12,382 nt of DNA. Origin: Pseudomonadota bacterium (GTDB taxonomy: Bacteria; Pseudomonadota; Gammaproteobacteria; Acidiferrobacterales; Acidiferrobacteraceae). Each line of letters starts with the position of its first letter. Position 1 is the stretch's first letter. The notes under the pieces were generated by a model that was given only the letters and a program-made list of their open reading frames with translations, did not search any database and was not told the DNA's origin. Where the stretch lies: NCBI GenBank assembly GCA_021795255.1, contig JAJYPQ010000077.1, forward strand, positions 1 through 12,382, written 5' to 3'. Positions 1-6,263 of this stretch are shown piece after piece. Both the position numbers and the translations under genes were made by a program.

Positions 1-223
1 CGGTGGTCTCCGAATCCTGATAGCGGCATGGCTCGGTTTGCTGTTTATGATCATAAGTTACGTCCCTACCGCTAGGTTTTACCGACAATCCCTATTAGTT
101 CCATTGGCGTTACCACTCGCGGGGATTGCGTTTTTGCTTATGACCTATACTTCGGCCCTATGGTATGCTCGCGGGGTACGGTCCCAATGGAAGGGCCGAG
201 CGTACGACCGAGGGTCGGTTTAG
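1..223 (+). CDS. hpnB: HpnB hopene-associated glycosyltransferase, C-terminal fragment (partial)
   Basis: Only the 3' end is present. The frame is open from base 2 and ends at TAG 221-223, giving about 73 residues with no internal start needed. Two hydrophobic segments are visible, one around LIAAWLGLLFMIISYV and one around LLVPLALPLAGIAFLLM. Between them is the motif YVPTARFY, and the tail carries SALWYARG and WKGRAY. This pattern (helix, P-T-x-R-F-Y, helix, short basic tail with WKGR.Y) is what I remember of the C-terminus of HpnB, a membrane-bound family 2 glycosyltransferase found in hopanoid clusters. The catalytic GT2 domain lies upstream of the window, so it cannot be checked here. Its position as the first gene of a collinear hopanoid operon supports the call. 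The substrate of HpnB is not firmly established. Confidence 0.72.
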   Translation, partial: GGLRILIAAWLGLLFMIISYVPTARFYRQSLLVPLALPLAGIAFLLMTYTSALWYARGVRSQWKGRAYDRGSV

Positions 224-250
224 GTATTCGGCGCCCGTCAAAAAAGCGAA

Positions 251-256
251 AAGGAG
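251..256 (+). promoter_or_regulatory. Ribosome binding site of hpnM, fixes its start
   Basis: AAGGAG lies five bases before ATG 262. The frame is open upstream to 160, but only this ATG has a Shine-Dalgarno sequence, and it opens directly into a signal peptide, so the longer forms are rejected. Confidence 0.75.
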
Positions 257-261
257 AGGCT

Positions 262-897
262 ATGGAGTGGCAGAAGAGAGGTTGGCAGCTAGGAGTTTTG
301 GGGGCGATTGTGAGTGCGTGTCTGGGTACCACCGTGGCTCAGGCCGCGAGTGTCCAGCCGGCCGTGGCGGTTATTGCGCGTTTCCAAAAGACCCTGCTTA
401 CGGTCATGAAAAAGGGCCCCCATCTCGGGTTTAAGGGTCGCTACCGGATACTCACGCCTGCGGTTCGCGAAAGTCATAACCTGGCCTACATCGCTCAGGT
501 CACCGTCGGACCTTATTGGCCGCGTCTTTCATCGGCGTCCCGCGCGGCGTTTGTGAAGGTTTTTGCTCACCTTACGGTGGCAACCTACGCCGCCCAATTC
601 AAATCCTATGCAGGACAGGCTTTTAAGGAAACGGCCGCTTATATGGTCGGCCGTGGGGACGTCTTAGTGGAGACAGAGCTAGTGGCTCATAAGCACAAGG
701 AAGCGACATTGGATTACCTTTTAGCGCCGAGTGGCGCGGATTGGAAGATCGTCAACATCGTTGCAAACGGCGTAAGCGATCTTGCGCTGAAGCGCGCCCA
801 GTACACGGCGATTATTCAAAGGAAAGGGTTTCCCGCGTTACTGAATCTGCTGCATGCCAAAGTCGCTCAGCTGAGCCAGGCCTCCAAGGCAAGTTAG
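262..897 (+). CDS. hpnM: HpnM: MlaC/Ttg2D-like periplasmic lipid carrier of the hopanoid cluster
   Basis: This 211-residue protein has the same length as typical MlaC proteins. It begins with a basic n-region (KR at 5-6), a hydrophobic core, and an AQA|AS signal peptidase I site after residue 28. The mature part has the MlaC/'toluene tolerance' pattern: an R-Y-R-I/L-TPAVRESHNLAYIAQVTVG segment, then W-P-R-L-S...R-A-A-F-V-K-V-F...L-T-V-A-T-Y-A, and a final domain with DWKIVNIVANGVSDLALKRAQY. Family members bind lipid in a periplasmic cavity and carry it between the inner and outer membranes. The next gene encodes an MlaA-like lipoprotein, and HpnN lies in the same operon, so hopanoid or related lipid transfer is the likely job (inference). 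A possible lipobox (VSAC, Cys20) overlaps the signal peptide. The assignment to HpnM rather than housekeeping MlaC rests on context. Confidence 0.85.
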   Translation: MEWQKRGWQLGVLGAIVSACLGTTVAQAASVQPAVAVIARFQKTLLTVMKKGPHLGFKGRYRILTPAVRESHNLAYIAQVTVGPYWPRLSSASRAAFVKVFAHLTVATYAAQFKSYAGQAFKETAAYMVGRGDVLVETELVAHKHKEATLDYLLAPSGADWKIVNIVANGVSDLALKRAQYTAIIQRKGFPALLNLLHAKVAQLSQASKAS

Positions 898-927
898 TGA
901 TGGACGTAGGCTTTGTATTAGGGCGCT

Positions 928-1818
928 ATGGCTAATGGTGCGGAGCGCCTCAGGGTTCGCGGGAGGGGCGGCCTTGCCTTTTGTTTATGTCTAGGCTTTC
1001 TTTTGGCTGGTTGTGCCACGACTTATGGGGGCGGCGCACATCGAGTTGACCCTCTGGAGCCGATGAATCGGCGCTTTTATGCGTTTAATAGTGCCACCGA
1101 CCGCCTCATAATGACCCCTGTCGCCCACATGTACACCGCCGTTGCACCGCGCCCTCTACGTGCATCGCTGACGCATTTTTTTCGTAATGCCGGCTATCCG
1201 AATGTCATCGTGAACGATTTCCTGCAGGGTCGACTGCGGCAAGGAGCAAGTGATATAGGTCGTTTTCTGGTAAATAGCACCATAGGGGTGTTTGGTCTCT
1301 TTGATGTGGCAAGTCACATCGGTCTGAAGGCGCACAAGGAAGACGCAGGGCTGACATTGGCCCATTGGGGCGTGGGTCGGGGACCGTATCTCGTCCTGCC
1401 GTTTGTCGGGCCAGATACTTTGCGTAATACCCCGAGCCTTATCATGGGTGTGGTCACCAATGTTCTTTTTTATGTGGGGAATAGTGCGGTCACAGTCCCG
1501 CTTACCCTGTTTAGCGTGATCAATAGCCGCGCTAACGCGAGTTCGTCTCTGCGCTATGTGCGCGAAAACGCCGTCGACCAGTATATCTTTACGCGTGATG
1601 CTTATCTCCAGCATCGCAACTATTTGCTCCACGGCGGACACCTTCCGTTAAAAGCCGTGGAACAGATGATGTTGCCCCCGCAACCGGCAGCGGGTTCGCG
1701 GTCGCTGGATCCCCGGCCCAGAGCGGATCGTCGGGGACCAAGGACAAAGCGTTCGGTGGCTAGGGGGTCTTGGCCGTCCAAAGGGGTTGTGGTAAGACCG
1801 CCTGCCCCCGGTGGCTAA
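928..1818 (+). CDS. MlaA/VacJ-like outer-membrane lipoprotein
   Basis: This 296-residue lipoprotein has a basic start, a hydrophobic stretch and a clear lipobox L-A-G-C with the lipidated Cys at 29. The next residues are Ala-Thr, not Asp, which fits outer-membrane sorting. The MlaA signature follows: DPLEPMNRRFYAFN, then R-P-L-R...F-F-R-N-A-G-Y-P-N-V-I-V-N-D-F-L-Q-G, GRFLVNSTIGVFGLFDVA, LAHWGVGRGPYLVLPFVGP and DTLRNTP. MlaA forms a channel that handles lipids at the outer-membrane surface. E. coli MlaA has about 251 residues. The extra 45 or so here form a Pro/Arg-rich tail from about residue 250, which may be real or may come from a frameshift (see findings). The gene starts 30 bases after hpnM with only a weak AGGG ribosome site, suggesting translation coupled to hpnM. 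No MlaB, D, E or F gene is in the window. Confidence 0.9.
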   Translation: MANGAERLRVRGRGGLAFCLCLGFLLAGCATTYGGGAHRVDPLEPMNRRFYAFNSATDRLIMTPVAHMYTAVAPRPLRASLTHFFRNAGYPNVIVNDFLQGRLRQGASDIGRFLVNSTIGVFGLFDVASHIGLKAHKEDAGLTLAHWGVGRGPYLVLPFVGPDTLRNTPSLIMGVVTNVLFYVGNSAVTVPLTLFSVINSRANASSSLRYVRENAVDQYIFTRDAYLQHRNYLLHGGHLPLKAVEQMMLPPQPAAGSRSLDPRPRADRRGPRTKRSVARGSWPSKGVVVRPPAPGG

Positions 1819-1823
1819 TATCT

Positions 1824-1832
1824 GAGGAGAGG
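1824..1832 (+). promoter_or_regulatory. Strong ribosome binding site of hpnA
   Basis: GAGGAGAGG precedes ATG 1837 by four bases and sits in the 18-base gap after the MlaA-like gene. It is the strongest Shine-Dalgarno match seen in the operon and fixes the hpnA start. Confidence 0.7.
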
Positions 1833-1836
1833 TATC

Positions 1837-2850
1837 ATGAAGGTTCTGCTGACGGGCGGCTCGGGGTTTGTGGGTTCGGCGGTGGCGCGATCCTTGCTCG
1901 CCCGCGGTCATCACGTACGGGCGCTGGTGCGGGCGCACAGCGACGTCCGTAATGTCGCAGCGCTGGCAGTTGAGCAGGTGGTAGGCGATCTGACGCAACC
2001 GGCCTCTTTGCGCTCAGCCTTGGCGGGTTGCGATGCGCTTTTCCATGTCGCTGCCGATTATCGCCTGTGGGTCCCAGATAAGGAGGCCATGTTTCGGGCC
2101 AACGTCCGGGGCACCCGGGTCCTTATGGAAGAGGCACTGGCGGCGGGGATAAAGCGAGTCGTCTATACGAGCAGTGTGGCCACACTGGGTTTGGTCGCGC
2201 ACGGGCTTGCCGATGAAAAGACACCGGTGACCCTCGCCGATATGGTGGGCCCCTATAAGCAGTCCAAATTTCTCGCGGAAATGGAGGTGCAGCGCTTAGC
2301 TGGACTCGGCCTCCCCGTTGTTATCGTGAATCCTTCGACGCCCGTTGGACCGCGCGATATAAAACCGACGCCCACCGGGCGCATTGTGCGTGATGCCGCT
2401 TGTGGGCGTATACCGGCCTATGTCGATACGGGTCTTAATATTGTCCATGTCGATGACGTGGCTGAGGGCCACTGTTTGGCCTACGAGAAGGGACGTATCG
2501 GCGAGCGCTATATCTTGGGTGGTGAGAATCTGAGCTTACAGCGCATTCTAGCGTTGATTGCGGTTCTCGCCCATCGTAAGCCGCCTCGCGTGCGGCTGTC
2601 CCGGCATCTCTTGTGGCCCATCGCCGCAGCTTCCGAACTGTATGCTCGGGCGCACAAGACCGCTATCCCCTTGGTGACATTCGACGAGCTGCGTATGGCC
2701 AAAAAGCACATGTTCTATAGCTCGGCGAAGGCCGAGCGCGAGCTCTGTTTTCGGGCGCGCCCGGCCGCCGAGGCCCTGGCGGATGCGGTCGCCTGGTTCA
2801 CGGCCGAAGGCGCTATCCAAAACGTCGGGTCGGTGCGGAGCGGCGTGTGA
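1837..2850 (+). CDS. hpnA: HpnA: hopanoid-associated NAD(P)-dependent SDR (sugar epimerase/reductase-like)
   Basis: This 337-residue protein is an extended short-chain dehydrogenase/reductase. The Rossmann motif TGGSGFVG is at residues 6-13 (G7xxG10xxG13). The first helix and strand end in GHHVRALVRA, and a V-x-G-D-L motif follows near residue 50. The catalytic-type residues are intact: the Ser pair in YTSSVATLG (112-113) and Y140-x-x-x-K144 in GPYKQSKFLAE. A substrate-side motif VNPSTPVGPRDIKPTPTG is also typical of the HpnA/dihydroflavonol-reductase-like group. HpnA is conserved in hopanoid clusters and usually annotated as a sugar epimerase, but its exact reaction is not settled; a role in side-chain chemistry is inferred. 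The gene overlaps the next one by four bases (GTGA), so translation is probably coupled. Confidence 0.9.
   Translation: MKVLLTGGSGFVGSAVARSLLARGHHVRALVRAHSDVRNVAALAVEQVVGDLTQPASLRSALAGCDALFHVAADYRLWVPDKEAMFRANVRGTRVLMEEALAAGIKRVVYTSSVATLGLVAHGLADEKTPVTLADMVGPYKQSKFLAEMEVQRLAGLGLPVVIVNPSTPVGPRDIKPTPTGRIVRDAACGRIPAYVDTGLNIVHVDDVAEGHCLAYEKGRIGERYILGGENLSLQRILALIAVLAHRKPPRVRLSRHLLWPIAAASELYARAHKTAIPLVTFDELRMAKKHMFYSSAKAERELCFRARPAAEALADAVAWFTAEGAIQNVGSVRSGV
2837..2840 (+). promoter_or_regulatory. Ribosome binding site of hpnI inside the end of hpnA
   Basis: GGAG lies six bases before the GTG start at 2847. That GTG overlaps the hpnA stop codon as GTGA, so this site supports the unusual start and a coupled termination-reinitiation step. 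Confidence 0.6.
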
Positions 2851-3977
2851 CGGGGTTCCTGTCCCTTTGGGTACCGGTCGGGCTTGCGGTCTTGGCGGTG
2901 GGAACCTTGCTGGCTCAGCTTGTGGCCCTTAGCTCTTGGCCGCGGCCGTACAAGGGGGTCTGCGCGCTGCCTCCGATGTCAGTTTTAAAGCCGCTGTGCG
3001 GACAGGAACCGTGGTTGTACGAGGGCTTGCGGTCGTTTTTTTGTCAGGATTACCCCGTGTATCAATTGGTGTTTGGCGTCCGGGAGGCCACGGACCCCGC
3101 TATTGGGCTCGTCCAGCGCTTGCAGGCCGAGTTTCCGGAGCGCGAGGTCGCGTTGGTGGTCGATCCAAGCCTCATCGGCAGCAACGCCAAGGTGAGCAAT
3201 TTAGCCAATATGATGACCCGCGCGCTTTACGATATCCTAGTGCTAGCGGACGCCGATATCCACGTCGGGGAGGATTACCTGAAGGCCTTGGCAGGCCCGG
3301 TTCAGGAACCGGGGGTAGGGGTCGTGACCTGTCTTTACCGGGGACGGCCGGTGGATACGCTCTGGGCGCGTCTGGGGGCCTTGTTTATCCAGGATTGGTT
3401 CGTTCCGCAAGTATTATTGGCTCATGCGCTCGGGTCCTCGGACTTCGCCTTCGGCGCCACGATCGCGCTTCGTCGCGATGTCCTTCAGGCCATAGGCGGG
3501 TTTGAGGCGATTGCTTCGCATTTGGCCGATGACTACGAACTCGGTGCGCGCAGCCGCGCGCTCGGCTTTCGGACCGTGCTGTCGTCTTATTTTGTGGAGA
3601 CCACCGTAAACGAGCCTCGATTTGGCGACCTGGTTGCGCATCAACTGCGCTGGCTGCGTACAATCCGAGTGATCAACCCTTGGGGGTATGCGTTTTCAGC
3701 CGTGACGTTCGGATTGCCCTTAGCGGCTGGGGCGGCCTTATGGGCCCGGCAAGACTTTGTGTCGGCCCTCGCGTTCCTGGCCTTGCTACTGCGGCTCATG
3801 CTACATTTCTGGGCTTGTAGGCGCCTTCGAACAAGACCCCAAGCGGGACTTGTTCCACTGGCAGATAGTTTGCTCTGCGGCCTCTGGGGGCTAGGGTTTT
3901 TGGGTCAGGCCGTGAGGTGGCGTGGTCAGGCGCTCGTAGTGCGTGCGGACGGGAGTATAAAAGCCAATCGGGAGTAA
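2847..3977 (+). CDS. hpnI: HpnI: hopanoid family 2 (ceramide-glucosyltransferase-like) glycosyltransferase
   Basis: This 376-residue membrane glycosyltransferase starts at GTG, overlapping the hpnA stop. It has an N-terminal helix (about 5-28), a cytoplasmic GT2 domain with PPMSVLKPLCG and the donor/metal motif LADADIHVG (D135-A-D137), the acceptor-side motif SDFAFGATIALRR, and the catalytic-type pair in LADDYELG (D228-D229). A degenerate Q/RxxRW element follows as HQLRW at 265-269. C-terminal hydrophobic segments span about 275-325 and 335-360. The fold resembles eukaryotic ceramide glucosyltransferase. HpnI family enzymes add N-acetylglucosamine to bacteriohopanetetrol (BHT), the first step of cyclitol-ether head-group formation, as shown genetically in Burkholderia. 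The next two genes supply the later steps, which strongly supports the call. Confidence 0.92.
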   Translation: MTGFLSLWVPVGLAVLAVGTLLAQLVALSSWPRPYKGVCALPPMSVLKPLCGQEPWLYEGLRSFFCQDYPVYQLVFGVREATDPAIGLVQRLQAEFPEREVALVVDPSLIGSNAKVSNLANMMTRALYDILVLADADIHVGEDYLKALAGPVQEPGVGVVTCLYRGRPVDTLWARLGALFIQDWFVPQVLLAHALGSSDFAFGATIALRRDVLQAIGGFEAIASHLADDYELGARSRALGFRTVLSSYFVETTVNEPRFGDLVAHQLRWLRTIRVINPWGYAFSAVTFGLPLAAGAALWARQDFVSALAFLALLLRLMLHFWACRRLRTRPQAGLVPLADSLLCGLWGLGFLGQAVRWRGQALVVRADGSIKANRE

Positions 3978-3983
3978 GGACTT

Positions 3984-5402
3984 ATGATGAAAACCCTTTT
4001 TCTTCATCCCCCTTCGTATGAAGGGTTCGATGGTGGTGCTGGATCACGCTATCAGGCCAAGCGTGAGGTCCGTTCTTTTTGGTATCCGACCTGGCTCGCA
4101 CAACCGGCCGCATTGGTCCCTGGAAGCAAACTGATAGATGCCCCGGCCGCGGGCCTCAGCCTCGAACAGGTCCTGCCGATGGCTCTGGGGTATGAGCTTG
4201 CCGTCCTGCATACGAGCTCGCCTTCGTTTCCCTATGACGTGAAGGTCGCAGAAGCTCTAAAGAAGGCCTATCCCGACTTGAAGATCGGGCTTGTGGGCGC
4301 CAAGGTCGCTGTGGCCCCTGAAGAATCATTGACGGCCTCTCCGGCGATCGATTTTGTGGCCCGCGAGGATTTTGATTTTACGATCAAGGAGGTCGCCGAA
4401 GGGCGACCCTATGCCACGATCGACGGGCTCACGTTTCGTGGGGAAAGGGGCGAGGTAGTGCATACCCCCCACAGGGCGCCGATCGAGGATATGGATCAGC
4501 TTCCGTTTGTGACCGAGGTCTATAAGCGCGATCTTCGCATCGAAGACTACTTTATCGGTTATCTGAAGCACCCGTACGTGTCGTTTTATACCGGCCGCGG
4601 CTGTAAATCGCGCTGCACGTTTTGTCTTTGGCCGCAGACCGTGGGCGGCCACCGCTACTTGGTGCGCAGTGCTGAGCATGTCGTAGAGGAAGTGAAGCTA
4701 ATTCAGCGATCGTTTCCGCAGGTTGCGGAGGTGTTCTTTGATGATGACACCTTTACCGATAATGCCCCGCGCGCCGAGGAGATTGCCCGCCACTTGGGTA
4801 AGCTTGGCGTCACGTGGTCTTGTAATGCCAAGGCCAATGTTCGTTATGAAACCTTGAAAATCATGCGTGAGAACGGTTTGCGCCTGCTTTTGGTCGGTTA
4901 CGAATCAGGCAATCAGAAGATCCTAAATAACGTCAAAAAGGGTGTGCGTCTCGACATCGCCCGGCAGTTTGCCAAGGATTGTCACAGCCTCGGTATCACC
5001 GTGCATGGGACTTTTATCCTCGGCTTGCCAGGCGAGACTCGCGAGACGATTGAAGAGACGATTCGGTTCGCAAAAGAGATCAATCCCCATACCGTGCAGG
5101 TCTCGCTTGCGGCCCCCTATCCAGGGACTTTTCTCTATAAGCAGGCCCTGGAGAACGGTTGGTTGCAAGCGGAAAATAGTGATCATTTGGTGAATGACCG
5201 GGGGGTCCAGATGAGCGCTTTAAGCTATCCCCATCTCAATCACACCGAAATCTATGATTCTGTGGAGACCTTTTACAAGCAGTTCTATTTTCGTTCCGGC
5301 AAGGTGGCCGAGATGGTAGGGGAAATGATCAAGAGCCCCCAGATGATGGGCCGTCGCCTGCGTGAAGGCGTGGAGTTCTTGCGATTTTTTAGGCAGCGCT
5401 AG
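3984..5402 (+). CDS. hpnJ: HpnJ: B12-binding-type radical SAM enzyme of cyclitol-ether formation
   Basis: This 472-residue protein has an N-terminal cobalamin-binding-like domain (about 1-170, beginning TLFLHPPSYEGFDGGAG) and a radical SAM barrel. The cluster motif CxxxCxxC is intact as C207-K-S-R-C211-T-F-C214. Further radical SAM elements are FFDDDTFTDN (the strand-2 region), LLLVGYESGNQKILN, and GTFILGLPGETRETIEET. In the hopanoid pathway HpnJ is assigned to ring contraction of the glucosamine head group on BHT, giving the cyclitol ether. It begins at ATG 3984, six bases after hpnI; AAGGA and GGAG elements overlap the end of hpnI. HpnH, the other radical SAM enzyme of hopanoid synthesis, lacks the B12-type N-terminal domain and is shorter, so I exclude it. 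Confidence 0.93.
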   Translation: MMKTLFLHPPSYEGFDGGAGSRYQAKREVRSFWYPTWLAQPAALVPGSKLIDAPAAGLSLEQVLPMALGYELAVLHTSSPSFPYDVKVAEALKKAYPDLKIGLVGAKVAVAPEESLTASPAIDFVAREDFDFTIKEVAEGRPYATIDGLTFRGERGEVVHTPHRAPIEDMDQLPFVTEVYKRDLRIEDYFIGYLKHPYVSFYTGRGCKSRCTFCLWPQTVGGHRYLVRSAEHVVEEVKLIQRSFPQVAEVFFDDDTFTDNAPRAEEIARHLGKLGVTWSCNAKANVRYETLKIMRENGLRLLLVGYESGNQKILNNVKKGVRLDIARQFAKDCHSLGITVHGTFILGLPGETRETIEETIRFAKEINPHTVQVSLAAPYPGTFLYKQALENGWLQAENSDHLVNDRGVQMSALSYPHLNHTEIYDSVETFYKQFYFRSGKVAEMVGEMIKSPQMMGRRLREGVEFLRFFRQR

Positions 5403-5410
5403 GTTTGCAT

Positions 5411-6253
5411 GTGCCACGCCGAGTCATAGTCACCGCCGACGATTTTGGATTGTCTTGGACGGTTAACGAGGCGATAGAGAAGGCGTCGCGCTTCGGGATA
5501 TTGACCTGCGCGAGTTTGATGATGGGAGAGAATGCTACTGCGGATGCGGTGCGGCGCGCACGCGAGCTGCCGGCGCTGCGCGTTGGTTTGCATGTCGTGG
5601 TAGCCGATGGTCGGCCGGTACTTCCGGCCGATCAGATCCCCGGTCTCGTGGACGACCGTGGGCGCTTGGACCATCGTCTCGTGCGCGCCGGGTTTCGGTT
5701 TTTCTTTAGCCGGTCGGTTGCCCGGCAGCTGGAAGCAGAGATTCATGCCCAGTTCACGGCCTTCGCGAAGACGGGCCTTACACTTGACCACGTCAATGCC
5801 CACAAGCACATGCATCTTCATCCTACGGTATTGAGTATGATCTTAAAGATTGGGGGTGAGTACGGTATGCGTGCGGTGCGTTTGCCTTATGAGCGGCCGG
5901 CGGGTCGATTCTCCACGGGCCTTTGGGCGCGGCTTTCAAGCATTGCTGTGATGGGCCCGTGGGCTGCGGTGATGCGCTGGCGGCTTAGGCGCGCGCATAT
6001 TCTGCATAACGACAGTGTGCTGGGACTCGGATCCTCGGGCGCTATGGACGAGGACACGGTGTTGAGCTTTCTGCAACACTTACCCGAGGGAACGACGGAG
6101 ATGTATTTCCATCCCGCGACCGAGGATGATGCCGAGGCTCGAGGGCGCGGTTATCGGCAAGAGGCCGAGTTTATGGCACTGATGAGTCCTCGCGTGCGTC
6201 AAGCCTTGCAGGCGCTTGGGGTTTCGTGTCTTGGTTTTTGTGATTTAGTCTAG
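5411..6253 (+). CDS. hpnK: HpnK: YdjC-like carbohydrate deacetylase
   Basis: This 280-residue enzyme begins with the YdjC-family motif VTADDFG (D10-D11), and further in carries GLHVVVADGRPVLP and the His-rich metal motif HVNAHKHMHLHP (H127, H131, H133 and others). A later segment TEMYFHPATED supplies the C-terminal catalytic region typical of the fold. HpnK removes the acetyl group from BHT-N-acetylglucosamine to give BHT-glucosamine, between the HpnI and HpnJ steps. I chose GTG 5411, which sits seven bases after an AGG that overlaps the hpnJ stop. TTG 5405 is also in frame but is too close to any ribosome site; it would add two residues. The gene starts eight bases after hpnJ, so the two are probably co-translated. 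Confidence 0.93.
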   Translation: MPRRVIVTADDFGLSWTVNEAIEKASRFGILTCASLMMGENATADAVRRARELPALRVGLHVVVADGRPVLPADQIPGLVDDRGRLDHRLVRAGFRFFFSRSVARQLEAEIHAQFTAFAKTGLTLDHVNAHKHMHLHPTVLSMILKIGGEYGMRAVRLPYERPAGRFSTGLWARLSSIAVMGPWAAVMRWRLRRAHILHNDSVLGLGSSGAMDEDTVLSFLQHLPEGTTEMYFHPATEDDAEARGRGYRQEAEFMALMSPRVRQALQALGVSCLGFCDLV

Positions 6254-6263
6254 GAAGCGAACG

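Noticed and set aside
160..261. Extended N-terminus of hpnM from GTG 160
   Set aside because: It would overlap the end of hpnB by 64 bases, bury the signal peptide inside the protein and ignore the AAGGAG site before ATG 262.
1156..1641. A 161-codon minus-strand open frame inside the MlaA-like gene
   Set aside because: It is antisense to the conserved MlaA domain and has no recognisable motif.
2936..3505. A 189-codon + strand frame inside hpnI
   Set aside because: It is an Arg/Gly-rich shadow in another frame of the glycosyltransferase gene, whose own frame carries all GT2 motifs.
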